Below are positions 14,882 to 24,089 of a stretch of 27,922 nucleotides of DNA, piece after piece (the stretch's first letter is position 1; every line of letters starts with the position of its first letter). The DNA comes from Bacillota bacterium (GTDB lineage Bacteria; Bacillota; Clostridia; Acetivibrionales; DTU013): NCBI GenBank assembly GCA_023412665.1, contig JAEZCA010000005.1:1-27922 (forward strand). Reading direction: 5' to 3'. The notes beneath the pieces are model-generated. The model did not search any database. It saw only the letters and a program-made list of their open reading frames with translations, and was not told where the DNA came from. The translations under genes were made by a program, and so were the position numbers.

Positions 14882-16468
14882 TTATTTTTGATAAAAATCC
14901 TTATACCATGCATTGACCTCTTCAGTCACTGCGGAACCACCTGCTGCATCCCACTCTGCGATAAATTCATCATAATTATCCAGAGACTCAGCCCCTGTAA
15001 TTACCTTCAGATAGAAGTCGTTTTCCATCTTTTTCAGTGTCTGACCATATCTTGACAAGCTTTCACTGGGCGGCATGTAACCGATAGGATCAGGCTTTGC
15101 GATATCCTTACTTGTGATTGCTACTTTATTGAAGGGATCCCACATTGCTGTATTCTTCTTTATGCGCGCAAGCCACATATCAGGGTAATTTGTTTCATCT
15201 ATCGTGTTAAGGTACCAGTACGAATTTCCTCTATTTTCAGAGAATACAGGCATAATAGGTTCCCAATCATAGCCACTGGGTACATTGGAATTTGCTGTCC
15301 TGGAGAAATGAACATTCTCTTCGCCCAAAGTCAGGTAAAGGAAATTTTCCCATTTTGCTTTCTGATTCATAAAGTTAATGGCATGTGCAGCATTCTTTGA
15401 GTTTTTAGGAACACAGGAAAAATACAGGATCTTATCTTCCGTATTGCAGCCTTGCTCACCATTTTCTCCAATCAGCGGAAGAAGGTAATCTACTTCTGCC
15501 TCAGGGAAGTTTTCCAGAGTAGCAGGCGTCATGCTGATAGATATATTACGGTCACATACTACCATAGCTGCTTTACCGCCTGAGAATTTTTCCTGTATCG
15601 TAGTGCTTGTGTTAATAGGCCAATCCGGATCAATCAATCCTTCGTCATAAAGCTTATTCATGAAGGAAAGCTGGCTCTTCATATTGGCATTTTTCAGTTT
15701 AGGTACCAGCGCACCATTAACATCCTGCCAATCATTATATATACCAAAAGCGCTGCTTATGGTAGCTGAAATCGTCCATTCATTTCCGGAACCAAGACCT
15801 GCGGTTAACGGGCCTGTCAGCGGAATTAAGTCAGGTCTTTTAGCCTTAATAGTTTTTAAAGCCTCATAAAAATCATTCAATGTTACAGGTGTTTTTATTC
15901 CCAGGTCATCAAATATATCCTTACGGTACTCAATAAACAGATTAACATCTTTATTATACTCTTTACGCATTGGCAATGCATAGGTTTCCCCATTATATTC
16001 ACATGCTTTCCAGCTGCTCTCTTTTACCGCAGACAGCAGATCACTGCCGTATTGGTCAAGCAAAGCATCAAGCGGCTGAAGTGCACCTTGTCCAACTAAT
16101 TGATAATACTGGTTGGAAGAAATTTTGATAATGTCATAGTTGGTTCCGGACGATAGTTCGATATTCAGCTTTTCATCTGCATTTTCAGCAGGCAGCATAA
16201 AATATTCCACATGATACCCTGTTACTTTTTCAATATCTGCCGCATTTATATCTTCATTGGGATCAAATGCTGCATTAAAGCCAAGAACCTTTAGTGTAGG
16301 CTTTTCCTGTGACAATTCGTTGTCATCAGTTTTTTCATTCCCCGTTGTTTGCACTTCAGGTTTTGATGAGTCATTACCAGTTACATTACTCTCATTTGAT
16401 GAAGAGCATGCAGTGAATACTAAAAGCAGCATTACAAGTGCAATGGTTAATGATATTACTTTTTTCAT
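14882..16468 (-). CDS. Extracellular solute-binding lipoprotein of a sugar ABC transporter (LplA-like)
   Basis: The 528-residue protein is a family 1 solute-binding protein of the large LplA-like type that pairs with LplB/LplC permeases. It has a classic lipoprotein signal: MKKVISLTIA, a hydrophobic core, and the lipobox VFTAC with Cys21 as the lipidation site. A Ser/Asn/Asp-rich linker follows before the folded domain. The ATG at 16468 has AAGGAGG 8 nt upstream; an upstream ATG at 16492 would overlap that site. It lies downstream of both permeases but is set apart by 313 bp, suggesting its own promoter or mRNA processing for higher expression. No ATP-binding subunit is encoded nearby, as is usual for this class, which borrows a shared MsmK-like ATPase. 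The ligand is probably an oligosaccharide; it cannot be specified. Confidence 0.93.
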   Translation of the reverse strand: MKKVISLTIALVMLLLVFTACSSSNESNVTGNDSSKPEVQTTGNEKTDDNELSQEKPTLKVLGFNAAFDPNEDINAADIEKVTGYHVEYFMLPAENADEKLNIELSSGTNYDIIKISSNQYYQLVGQGALQPLDALLDQYGSDLLSAVKESSWKACEYNGETYALPMRKEYNKDVNLFIEYRKDIFDDLGIKTPVTLNDFYEALKTIKAKRPDLIPLTGPLTAGLGSGNEWTISATISSAFGIYNDWQDVNGALVPKLKNANMKSQLSFMNKLYDEGLIDPDWPINTSTTIQEKFSGGKAAMVVCDRNISISMTPATLENFPEAEVDYLLPLIGENGEQGCNTEDKILYFSCVPKNSKNAAHAINFMNQKAKWENFLYLTLGEENVHFSRTANSNVPSGYDWEPIMPVFSENRGNSYWYLNTIDETNYPDMWLARIKKNTAMWDPFNKVAITSKDIAKPDPIGYMPPSESLSRYGQTLKKMENDFYLKVITGAESLDNYDEFIAEWDAAGGSAVTEEVNAWYKDFYQK

Positions 16469-16536
16469 ATGATTTCCTCCTTGTTTAATCACCTAAAGCA
16501 AGGATACAGTCCCCGCAATCATAAATGTTTACTTTA

Positions 16537-16592
16537 TGTAAAAGGGTTTACCTGTTAAATAGTACTCTAATGTTCAATAACGCAAGAACATT
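16537..16592 (-). promoter_or_regulatory. Possible cre-like site and leader hairpin before the binding-protein gene
   Basis: In the 313-bp gap 16469-16781, TGTAAA-4 nt-TTTACC (16537-16552) resembles a CcpA box with a spacer 2 bp wider than the standard one; variable-spacing boxes have been described in clostridia. Next to it AATGTTC/GAACATT (16569-16592) forms a 7-bp hairpin with a 10-nt loop. CATAAA/TTTATG forms a further small dyad at about 16519-16538. No convincing -35/-10 pair was found, and the rest of the gap shows nothing I can name. Confidence 0.35.
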
Positions 16593-16781
16593 ATGAAACA
16601 ATTTTAGTTGTTTTGATACATGTGCACACATACAAATAATTTACTCACCTGAGCGATGTACAGTAAAAAGCCAGCTTTATTCCTGTATCGGTCCTCGACC
16701 TCAATTCCTCATATCAGAAAGATTGGCAGCGCTACTAACCTTTTTGATATCATTATTACTTAGATAAGCTTTAGTCAATAT

Positions 16782-17669
16782 CTATCCCTTTACTGACCCG
16801 ATCGTAATGCCCTGTACAAAATATCGCTGAACAAGGGGGTAAAGCAATATAATCGGGATTATTGACATAATAATCACTGCAGATCGTATCCCTTCAGAGG
16901 ATATATTCGTCAGCCCGCTTGTCCTAAACTTCTCTATTAAGGATTCTGCGGAATATATGGTGTCATACAAAAACAACTGCAGAGTTTTCAATGATGGACT
17001 GCTTGTGTATAGTACAGCATGGAAATAGTTGTTCCAATAGTTCACCGCATATAGCATCGAAACTGTAGCTATAACTGGTTTTGACATAGGACATATGATC
17101 GATACAAGCAGACGGATATTACCTGCGCCATCCAAGCGCGCTGCTTCTTCAACACTTTCAGGAATACCTTCAAAATAGTTCTTTACGATCAGCATGTTAA
17201 ATTGAACTATAACAAAAGGCAGGATCAGAGCCGCATACGTATCCAGAATGCCAAGCGCCTTTACAACCATAAAAGCAGGAATCATTCCGCCGTAGAACAG
17301 CATACTGAATATGTACAGGATCAATACCACCTTACGTCCTTTTAACTTGGGCTTAGAAAGCGGAAAGGCAGTTGTAATTGTAACGATCATACTTATTAAT
17401 GTACCTATAACAGTAACAAAAACTGTGTTAAACAATGACCTGAAAAATACAGTATCAGTCAATACAAAGGCAATAGTTTCAAGTTGAAAACCAATCGGAA
17501 GCAGATTCACCAGACCTCCAGTTACCGCTGCGGAACTGCTAAATGCTTTTGCTGTTACATGCAGGAACGGAATAATAGCAAATATTGCAGCAAATCCCAT
17601 AACTATATAACTAATGCCGGTAATTATTCTTTCATCGATAAAGCTTTTATATCTTAATTTTTTTATCAT
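16782..17669 (-). CDS. Sugar ABC transporter permease, LplC-like (CUT1 family)
   Basis: The 295-residue inner-membrane protein has about six hydrophobic helices and the cytoplasmic EAA motif EAARLDGAGNIRLLVSIICP, which contacts the ATPase. Its C-terminus PLVQRYFVQGITIGSVKG is typical of MalG/LplC-type permeases. It forms the channel with the preceding permease. The ATG at 17669 has GGAGG 6 nt upstream and lies 12 bp after the upstream permease stop, so the two are translated from one message. The binding-protein gene follows after a long gap. Confidence 0.93.
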   Translation of the reverse strand: MIKKLRYKSFIDERIITGISYIVMGFAAIFAIIPFLHVTAKAFSSSAAVTGGLVNLLPIGFQLETIAFVLTDTVFFRSLFNTVFVTVIGTLISMIVTITTAFPLSKPKLKGRKVVLILYIFSMLFYGGMIPAFMVVKALGILDTYAALILPFVIVQFNMLIVKNYFEGIPESVEEAARLDGAGNIRLLVSIICPMSKPVIATVSMLYAVNYWNNYFHAVLYTSSPSLKTLQLFLYDTIYSAESLIEKFRTSGLTNISSEGIRSAVIIMSIIPIILLYPLVQRYFVQGITIGSVKG

Positions 17670-17681
17670 AATGATCCTCCA

Positions 17682-18623
17682 TCACCAAATACTTCTGCCC
17701 AACATTTTCTTGCTTACTGAATTAGCGCTTATAATAAGGATAAAAGCAATAACAGCATTAAACATCCCCAGAGCCGTAGCTAACGAATAATTCATCTGAC
17801 CAATACCTATACGATAGACATATGTCTGGATTATATCTGCAACATCATATACAGTTGGATTATACATTACAAGGATCTGTTCAAAACCAGTATCAAGGAT
17901 ATAGCCGACTTTCATAATCAGCATAAGCACAATTGTTGGCATAAGTCCCGGTAACGTAACATGGAAAATTTGTTTAAGTTTGCTTGCGCCATCTACTTTC
18001 GCTGCTTCATACAATGTAGGATCGATTGAAGTAATCGCTGCCAAATATATTACTGTATTCCAGCCAATTTCCTTCCAGCCTTCAGTTACTACCAGCAGCC
18101 CTCGAAATATTCCAGGGTTTGAAAAAAACGAAATAGGTTTAATACCGATATAAGCCAGGATCTGGTTTACCATTCCATAGTTTCCTAAAAATGAATAGAA
18201 TATACCAAACACAACGACCCATGAAAAAAAATAAGGGATATAAATAAAAGTTTGTGCGGTCTTTTTGAAAGTGCGGTTTTTTATTTCATTAAGCATAATT
18301 GCGGCAATAATCGGCAAAGGAAACAAAAATATTATTTTATAGCTATTAATAAGAAGTGTGTTTGTAAGCACCTTGATAAAGTCTTTACTGGCAAACAGTC
18401 TCTCAAAATGCTCCAGACCCACCCATGGACTGAGACGTATTGCTTCCATTGGATCAGAACCAGCAAAAATATTATAATCCTTAAAAGCTATAGTGATACC
18501 ATATAGTGGTAAAAACTTGTAAATGATTAAAAATAATAGTCCTGGCAGTAATAATAAATAAAGTGTACCGTTAGATTTAATATAGTAGAAGGTCTGAGAT
18601 AATTTACTTTTTGTATGAGTCAT
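17682..18623 (-). CDS. Sugar ABC transporter permease, LplB-like (CUT1 family)
   Basis: The 313-residue partner permease shows an N-terminal helix (YLLLLPGLLFLIIYKFLPLYG) followed by YGITIAFKDYNIF, typical of LplB/YteP-type permeases, and the EAA motif EAAKVDGASKLKQIFHVTLPG. I start at the ATG at 18623, which has GGAG 6 nt upstream; in-frame ATGs at 18689, 18656 and 18635 are less well served and add non-conserved residues. It is the first gene after the shared regulated promoter element, with a leader of about 70 nt. It would form the translocation pore with the LplC-like permease, supplied by the lipoprotein. Confidence 0.93.
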   Translation of the reverse strand: MTHTKSKLSQTFYYIKSNGTLYLLLLPGLLFLIIYKFLPLYGITIAFKDYNIFAGSDPMEAIRLSPWVGLEHFERLFASKDFIKVLTNTLLINSYKIIFLFPLPIIAAIMLNEIKNRTFKKTAQTFIYIPYFFSWVVVFGIFYSFLGNYGMVNQILAYIGIKPISFFSNPGIFRGLLVVTEGWKEIGWNTVIYLAAITSIDPTLYEAAKVDGASKLKQIFHVTLPGLMPTIVLMLIMKVGYILDTGFEQILVMYNPTVYDVADIIQTYVYRIGIGQMNYSLATALGMFNAVIAFILIISANSVSKKMLGRSIW

Positions 18624-18701
18624 AGATTTCTCCATTCCACAATAGCTATAATGCATTTTACCGAAAATCAGATTTTCTTTAGTGATCAACTATCTGAATG
18701 A

Positions 18702-18750
18702 AGTATAGCACATCGAAATATTGGTTCGTAGTACACTATTCTACTATTTC
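18702..18750 (-). promoter_or_regulatory. Regulated promoter of the permease operon (shared 49-bp element, copy 2)
   Basis: Read on the minus strand the element is GAAATAGTA (18750-18742), 5 bases, GTGTACTACGA (18736-18726), 15 bases, TGCTATACT (18710-18702). It is the same architecture as at 10320-10368, with 29 identical bases in the three blocks. TATACT (18707-18702) is the -10; the TAGTA-8 nt-TACTA dyad lies just upstream of the -35 position, which is non-consensus. It separates the permease operon from the sensor kinase gene, so the transporter is induced independently of its regulators. Confidence 0.8.
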
Positions 18751-18808
18751 ATGCCTTAGTTTATAGAAGTCAATAAAAAACGAATGTATATCAAAAAGTG
18801 GCCGTCAA

Positions 18809-20599
18809 CTATTTTATTGCACGCAGACGTATGGTAATAGTTGTATTATTCCCAGGCTCCGATACTATGCTCAGGCCATAATCTTCTCCACAAAAAATAC
18901 GTATACGCTCATTGACATTATACAGTCCATACCCGCCTGAATGTGGAAGCAAAAGTTTATCAATGGTTTCCTTATTCATGCCAAGGCCATTATCACTGAT
19001 TTTGATTATTATATCTTTTTCCATTGCGATATGAATATTTATGATACCGTGTTTCCCTGTTAATTCTCGTAATCCATGTAATATTGAATTCTCCACAATT
19101 GGCTGCAGAGTCAGTTTCGGGATTTGATACTCCAAAGCACGCTCATCAACATCGGTATTAAAAGTAAATGTATTTGGAAATCGTTTTATTTGAATACCAA
19201 TATATGTGCAGACCAGATCATATTCGTCTTGTATTTTAACAATATCTCTTCCTTTATTTAAACTTAGCCGGAAATAGCGGGAAAGGGAATTAATCATCCA
19301 GACACTTTGCTTTGTATCTCCATCCATAGCCATCCATTTTATGGTGTCCAGCGTATTATACAAGAAATGAGGATTAATCTGTGCCTGCAATGCTTTAAGC
19401 ATGGCATCACGACTTATTATTTTGTCCCGATAGGATTCGTCAAGGAGTCTTTTTATTGTAACTACCAAATTATCAACATTACTCTCCAGTGACGTAATTG
19501 TAGCTTGTCCATCTTTTAGCTGTTTCTCCTGAGAAATTGCGCCAAGCCCTTCTATTTCCAGAATGCGAACAACGTGACTAACTCTTTTCATCGTACTCTC
19601 TATAACAGTTGAGAATAATAGAATAAGTGCTAAAGCCAGTACTAAAATAATACCGATCATTGCCACTAACCCCGATGAATATAGTGACCACCCCCCGATC
19701 TTAAAAAGATTCTTCTTGGGTATACGTGCTATCAAATACCAATCCGGGTAGTCAAATGATTCGTATGATATGATCTCACTTCCATCTTGTAATATACCTG
19801 AACCATTTTCAAAAACCTGCTCCATTTCGTATTCAGTTAATCCCATCGTACCTATCCTGGTCTTATCTTTATGGGACAGAACAATACCGTTATTGTTAAC
19901 CAAATATACCATTTCATTGGTATTGAGCCCCAAATAAAGTATTTCGCTGATTTTGTCTTCAGGTATATTCAATAAAAGTACACCTGACAGCTCACTAAAT
20001 GATTCTGCACTAGCAAGCATAACTGCACAGGATATATTTTTTTCATCCATCCGAAATGGAGAATTTCCTGTATTGTCAGTCTCTAGCCAAATAATCCTGT
20101 TCCCATTATTTAATGAATTTTCATACCTCTTGATGTCTTTTAACTCAGAAAATGGATATATTATATCCCGCTGATTGGCATACATTTTATCGCCACTTAC
20201 ATAAAGTTGAATATTGTTAACCATATGACGCTTGCTGTAATTTGAAATCAATCTGTTTATAGAGCTATAATCATCTATCTGTTGGCTCAAAGTATCGGAC
20301 CTATCATTGCGATTCAGGTAAGGATATAGCGATGACATCAATATGATCGCATTCTCCTCAACATTGCTGAAACGATATTCAAGATTACTTTTCACCTGAC
20401 CTAATGAACGCAATGTCATTTTTGCCGTTTCATTTTGCACTACTCTGCCGGAATATCGAAAGTATAAGGCTAAAATAATACAGATTGGTAAAAGTACGAT
20501 TGGTAAAAAGAACTTTAGCATATTTCTTCGTAATTTACCGTCATCACCGTTAACTCCAAGCTTATCTATAAATAATCGAATCAAGCCATTATACTTCAA
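18809..20599 (-). CDS. Sensor histidine kinase, YesM type
   Basis: The 596-residue membrane kinase has an N-terminal helix (about 28-46), a large extracellular sensor region of about 260 residues of the dCACHE kind, a second helix (about 309-332), a HAMP-like linker, and the YesM-type kinase core. The phosphorylated His411 lies in QINPHFLYN; the ATPase domain shows ENSILHG (503-509), DNGLG (536-540) and GGYGLYN (555-561). Such kinases sense extracellular saccharides, directly or through a binding protein, and phosphorylate an AraC-type regulator. The start is TTG at 20599, preceded by AGAGGG at short distance; no ATG or GTG is available in frame before a stop, and the next ATG would cut into the first helix. 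It lies 34 bp after its partner regulator. Confidence 0.95.
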   Translation of the reverse strand: MKYNGLIRLFIDKLGVNGDDGKLRRNMLKFFLPIVLLPICIILALYFRYSGRVVQNETAKMTLRSLGQVKSNLEYRFSNVEENAIILMSSLYPYLNRNDRSDTLSQQIDDYSSINRLISNYSKRHMVNNIQLYVSGDKMYANQRDIIYPFSELKDIKRYENSLNNGNRIIWLETDNTGNSPFRMDEKNISCAVMLASAESFSELSGVLLLNIPEDKISEILYLGLNTNEMVYLVNNNGIVLSHKDKTRIGTMGLTEYEMEQVFENGSGILQDGSEIISYESFDYPDWYLIARIPKKNLFKIGGWSLYSSGLVAMIGIILVLALALILLFSTVIESTMKRVSHVVRILEIEGLGAISQEKQLKDGQATITSLESNVDNLVVTIKRLLDESYRDKIISRDAMLKALQAQINPHFLYNTLDTIKWMAMDGDTKQSVWMINSLSRYFRLSLNKGRDIVKIQDEYDLVCTYIGIQIKRFPNTFTFNTDVDERALEYQIPKLTLQPIVENSILHGLRELTGKHGIINIHIAMEKDIIIKISDNGLGMNKETIDKLLLPHSGGYGLYNVNERIRIFCGEDYGLSIVSEPGNNTTITIRLRAIK

Positions 20600-20633
20600 A
20601 GCCCTCTTTGCACCCTTTCTATCTCAACAAAAT

Positions 20634-22235
20634 TTAAGAAAGCACTGCATCTCTATATTCACTTGGCGAAAAGCCTGTTTGCTTTTTAAACAGGCGTGAA
20701 AAATAACTCGGTGATGTATACCCAACAGCACTGCAAACATCATACAGCTTCATCTGCGGTTGTTCCAAAAGCTTTTTCGCATATTCGATCCGAAGATTAA
20801 TAATATATTCATTGATAGTAATGCCTGTTTCCTGTTTGAATAGTAAACAAATATACGTAGGAGTTAAGTACACCTTTTCAGCCAGATCAGCAATTGTAAT
20901 CGGTTGTGTGAAACACTCATTCATGATCTGAGTGAGATACGCTATAACATGATCAGTCTGGTTTTCACGCCTACTGCCGATTATCTCAGCAGTCTCCATA
21001 TATATCTGACGGATCAGTTCGCTGCGCTCATTAAAACCATTACAGCAATAAAAACGTTCACATAGCTTTCTGGTATTGCCATATGTTAACTCGCCTTTTA
21101 TACGAAAGCTCGAAAGTACATGTTCCGGAAGCAGTATTAGATAGAACAATTCATTCCAAATCTGATCTTCTGTCAAGGTACTTGTTATCTGTGAGAATAT
21201 ATGCTCCAGATTCTGTGCAGTCGAAAGCTTATCTCCGTTGCTTAGAGAAGCTGTAAGCATAGCTTCCCAGGGTTGTCGCGGAATATTGCAGCTTTTACCG
21301 TTTTGATCTACTTTTAGCGTCTGATTCTTTCCAAGTGAAAATCCATAATTTATAGCACCGATAGCTTTTTTATAAGATTCCTTGATATGCGTTATTCCCT
21401 GCAAAAGCTCACTGGCACCGAAAATTACCGAGATATCTAGGCTTTCCTGCAGCACTTTAGCAAGTTCGTCTGAAAAATCAAGCAAAATCGTTTCATAATT
21501 ATCACTATCCAGCGGCAATATAAAAGTAAACTCTCCCAGACTGCTTTCAAACATTATTCCATCACAATATTTTTCTAAAAGCTCTTCAGATATATTTTGG
21601 ATAGCAAAAGACAGCAATTGTTTATCGTGCTCACTTGTTTGAGCATATACAGAGTATCGATCTTGAATTTGTGCTACTAAAATACAATAATCGGAAGTAT
21701 TTTTCAAATTAAGTTCGAGAAAATCTATTCTATCTTTAAGTGACGGAATATTATCAGTATCATCATGTATTAAAGACATAAGCAGCTTTTCCTGTAGTAA
21801 TGGAAAACTTTGTGCAAGCCTTATCTCCATTTCTGATAGCATTTTTTTTTGCCTGTCTTCGCTCTTGATCTTTGTGATAATGCGATGTATTGTTTGTTCA
21901 AATTCATCCAGATCTATTGATTTTAATATATAATCAATTGCATCTAGCTTCAGAGCCTTTTTTAGGTAATCTATATCATCATATCCACTTATAAAAACTA
22001 CCTTTATATTCCCATCCAACTTCTTCAAATGTTCCACAAGCTCAATTCCATCCATAAAAGGCATGCGAACATCGGTAATGACAATATGAACTTTGTATTG
22101 CTCGGCCAATGCCAGTGCATCACGCCCATTATCCGCTTCACCAACTACTTCAATATCGTATTTTGCCCAGTCAAAATATCGGATAAGTCCGTTGCGGACA
22201 ATCACCTCATCATCTGCTATTATTGCGCGATACAC
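20634..22235 (-). CDS. Response regulator with AraC-type DNA-binding domain, YesN type
   Basis: The 533-residue cytoplasmic regulator has a receiver domain with the acidic pair in IIADDE, the phospho-acceptor Asp55 (VITDVRMPFMDG) and KSIDLDEF containing the conserved Lys. A long middle region of about 280 residues follows, then a C-terminal pair of AraC helix-turn-helix motifs (TIADLAEKVYLTPTYICLLF and VCSAVGYTSPSYFSRLFKKQ). It should be phosphorylated by the adjacent kinase and activate transporter or catabolic genes. I start at the GTG at 22235 because AAGGAG lies 8 nt upstream and the protein then begins MYRAIIADDE like its relatives; another GTG 9 nt upstream overlaps that site. It is the most likely binder of the two 49-bp promoter elements. 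Confidence 0.95.
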   Translation of the reverse strand: MYRAIIADDEVIVRNGLIRYFDWAKYDIEVVGEADNGRDALALAEQYKVHIVITDVRMPFMDGIELVEHLKKLDGNIKVVFISGYDDIDYLKKALKLDAIDYILKSIDLDEFEQTIHRIITKIKSEDRQKKMLSEMEIRLAQSFPLLQEKLLMSLIHDDTDNIPSLKDRIDFLELNLKNTSDYCILVAQIQDRYSVYAQTSEHDKQLLSFAIQNISEELLEKYCDGIMFESSLGEFTFILPLDSDNYETILLDFSDELAKVLQESLDISVIFGASELLQGITHIKESYKKAIGAINYGFSLGKNQTLKVDQNGKSCNIPRQPWEAMLTASLSNGDKLSTAQNLEHIFSQITSTLTEDQIWNELFYLILLPEHVLSSFRIKGELTYGNTRKLCERFYCCNGFNERSELIRQIYMETAEIIGSRRENQTDHVIAYLTQIMNECFTQPITIADLAEKVYLTPTYICLLFKQETGITINEYIINLRIEYAKKLLEQPQMKLYDVCSAVGYTSPSYFSRLFKKQTGFSPSEYRDAVLS

Positions 22236-22342
22236 AAGCACCACTCCTTGACTTTACACGGATTCATAAACACGCATAATGGTCGGTTAATAGATAAATA
22301 TATAAATCATTGTTTTGAATAAATAATATGTAGACATAATAA

Positions 22343-22370
22343 TATTATAGCAAACTTTATAGTTTCTTCA
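22343..22370 (-). promoter_or_regulatory. Promoter for the response regulator and kinase genes
   Basis: On the minus strand TTGAAG (22370-22365) and TATAAT (22348-22343) are 16 bp apart, and TGC precedes the -10 as an extended element. The leader would be about 100 nt. This promoter lacks the shared 49-bp element, so the regulators appear to be expressed separately from their targets. Confidence 0.7.
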
Positions 22371-22399
22371 AGGATTTGTATGTCATTTCAGATGTGACC

Positions 22400-22497
22400 A
22401 AAAAAATATTGCCATTTAAAACAATATCCAAGTAAAAAAAGCAATCAGAAACTATTACGATAACAAAAGAGAGAGCATTATTATATACTCTCTCTTT
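22400..22497 (-). terminator. Two tandem terminators after the bactofilin-like gene
   Basis: On the minus strand a 10-bp stem (AAAGAGAGAG/CTCTCTCTTT, 22466-22497, 12-nt loop) is followed by TTTTGTT. About 40 bp further a 6-bp stem ATATTG/CAATAT (22406-22427) is followed by seven T residues. Together they end the sigma-factor operon before the response regulator promoter. Confidence 0.7.
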
Positions 22498-22533
22498 GTG
22501 TTAAAGCCGGGCCAGTATTACGGACCCTGCCCA

Positions 22534-23514
22534 TTACTCTTGTTTATGCTGCTCCGGCTTGCCGCCCTCCGGTTCCGGTTTTTCGTTCCCGGGGCCGGTC
22601 TTGCTCGATTGATTATCAGCATTGTTGTTTCTCAGGTAATACTGCTCAACCATTATACCTAAGCCGAGAGAATATATGAAAACGCTTATCATTCCAATAA
22701 TTATCACGCTTAACAAAATGCTCTGCTGAGGTATCAGGAATATTATTATCAGCTTAACCAGCGTCACAGTCACAAGCCCTGTTATAAACTCGGCATAAAT
22801 ACTGTTCCTGGGGCTGAAGGACTTTAATATTTTCCGTCCCAGATACATGAACGCCGGTATTGAGCTCACCAGCAACAGAATAATATAAAACAGCGGCGCA
22901 ATAAGGGTGAGCAGCAATAGAAGCAGCAACGCGCTGGCTCCCGTGAACGCAAGTATGCCAAGTATTAATTTCCTGCTGAAATTTCTGTCCAGTCTTTTTG
23001 CAATACCATTATACCTTTTGCGCGAAATAAGCAGCGCAAGCATTCCTATTATAAACACCGCCAGCGTGAACAGCAGCACTATGATTAGTCTCAGATATGA
23101 TAACGCCCCTATGTCAAGGTTCATGGATTCTCCAAGTACCCTGACCTCCTGCCCGCCAATGAAGGCGCTGCCCGCTTTGGTCAGCGAGCCGATGGTTATG
23201 ACATCGCCCATGACCTGGGCATTTTCCTGCAGTATAGTGTTTCCAAAGAGTGAAACTACCTGTCCCGATACTTCAGAATTGATGTAAGCGTCTCCAAATA
23301 CAGTGATGACATGGCCCCCGACCTGGCTGTTGACTGTTACATCTCCCAGCACGAGCACTGCATTGCCCTGAACAGGCTCAGAAATCACAGCATCCTCAAG
23401 TATTCGTATCTTGTCACCGCTTTCTGAACGGACATAAATACCTTCGGCAGCAACAGACACGGCAGATATCATTATGATCATGCATAGGGCAAGGAGAGCC
23501 GCCAGTTTTTTCAT
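22534..23514 (-). CDS. Membrane protein with bactofilin-like repeats, probable anti-sigma partner
   Basis: The 326-residue protein has a signal peptide (about 1-23), then four successive segments of a short beta-type repeat: 51-67 (NAVLVLGDVTVNSQVGG), 68-84, 85-103 and 104-121, with V-F/L-G-D/N spacing of 17-19 residues, like the beta-helix rungs of bactofilins. After these come about five hydrophobic helices (140-163, 185-208, 209-225, 243-262, 267-290) and a charged Pro/Glu/Lys tail. The repeats should lie outside the membrane. Its ATG overlaps the anti-sigma stop codon (ATGA), so it belongs to the sigma-factor operon and may take part in sensing or be the regulated envelope component. I do not recognise a named function. 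Confidence 0.75.
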   Translation of the reverse strand: MKKLAALLALCMIIMISAVSVAAEGIYVRSESGDKIRILEDAVISEPVQGNAVLVLGDVTVNSQVGGHVITVFGDAYINSEVSGQVVSLFGNTILQENAQVMGDVITIGSLTKAGSAFIGGQEVRVLGESMNLDIGALSYLRLIIVLLFTLAVFIIGMLALLISRKRYNGIAKRLDRNFSRKLILGILAFTGASALLLLLLLTLIAPLFYIILLLVSSIPAFMYLGRKILKSFSPRNSIYAEFITGLVTVTLVKLIIIFLIPQQSILLSVIIIGMISVFIYSLGLGIMVEQYYLRNNNADNQSSKTGPGNEKPEPEGGKPEQHKQE

Positions 23515-24089
23515 TCAGCTTCCCCCCCGCCATGTGTCCCGACGTAATGAAGGAGCTTTTGTATGCCAAACAGCATGATCAGCAGTGTGATGAAAACATA
23601 ATAGTATGATTTAAAGATGGAGAATGCAACTTCTATCACTGCCCGCAGAGCGCTTCCAAGCAATCCGAAAATATCTCCGACTACTCCGACCACCGCTTCG
23701 GTGGCACTGGAGAAGGAGTTGAAATACTCTCCCAGCTTCTCGAAAGCGCTGAATACGCTGACCTGCTTCAGATCTGCCACAAAAACCAGCAAAAGCACAA
23801 TGGACAATATCATTGCACCATTGTACAGCCAAACTATACTCCTTGCATTCTTTTCCCTGCGTTCTTTTTCAATTATCGCTACCTTATCCATGACCTTAGC
23901 TTCAAAATCAGCCGGAGGTTCTATCTCTGCCTTTGTATCAAGTGTTGTGAAGATGGCTTTCATGCAATTAAACTCAGCATTGCATTCACTGCATTTTTCC
24001 AAATGCTCTCTGAACTGTAAGCCCTCAGAATCACTTAACTCTCCGTCGAAATGTTTCATTATATATTCCTTTGATGTATCACAGTTCAT
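23511..24089 (-). CDS. Zinc-containing anti-sigma factor (zf-HC2), membrane-bound
   Basis: The 192-residue protein has the N-terminal anti-sigma zinc motif His29-x3-Cys33-x2-Cys36 (HLEKCSEC), which clamps the cognate ECF sigma factor. Two hydrophobic segments (about 88-105 and 162-180) flank a stretch of about 55 residues rich in Val, Gly and Ser. Its ATG overlaps the sigma factor stop (ATGA) and its own stop overlaps the next gene in the same way, so expression of all three is coupled. It probably holds the sigma factor inactive at the membrane until an envelope signal arrives; the signal is unknown. Confidence 0.88.
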   Translation of the reverse strand: MNCDTSKEYIMKHFDGELSDSEGLQFREHLEKCSECNAEFNCMKAIFTTLDTKAEIEPPADFEAKVMDKVAIIEKERREKNARSIVWLYNGAMILSIVLLLVFVADLKQVSVFSAFEKLGEYFNSFSSATEAVVGVVGDIFGLLGSALRAVIEVAFSIFKSYYYVFITLLIMLFGIQKLLHYVGTHGGGEAE

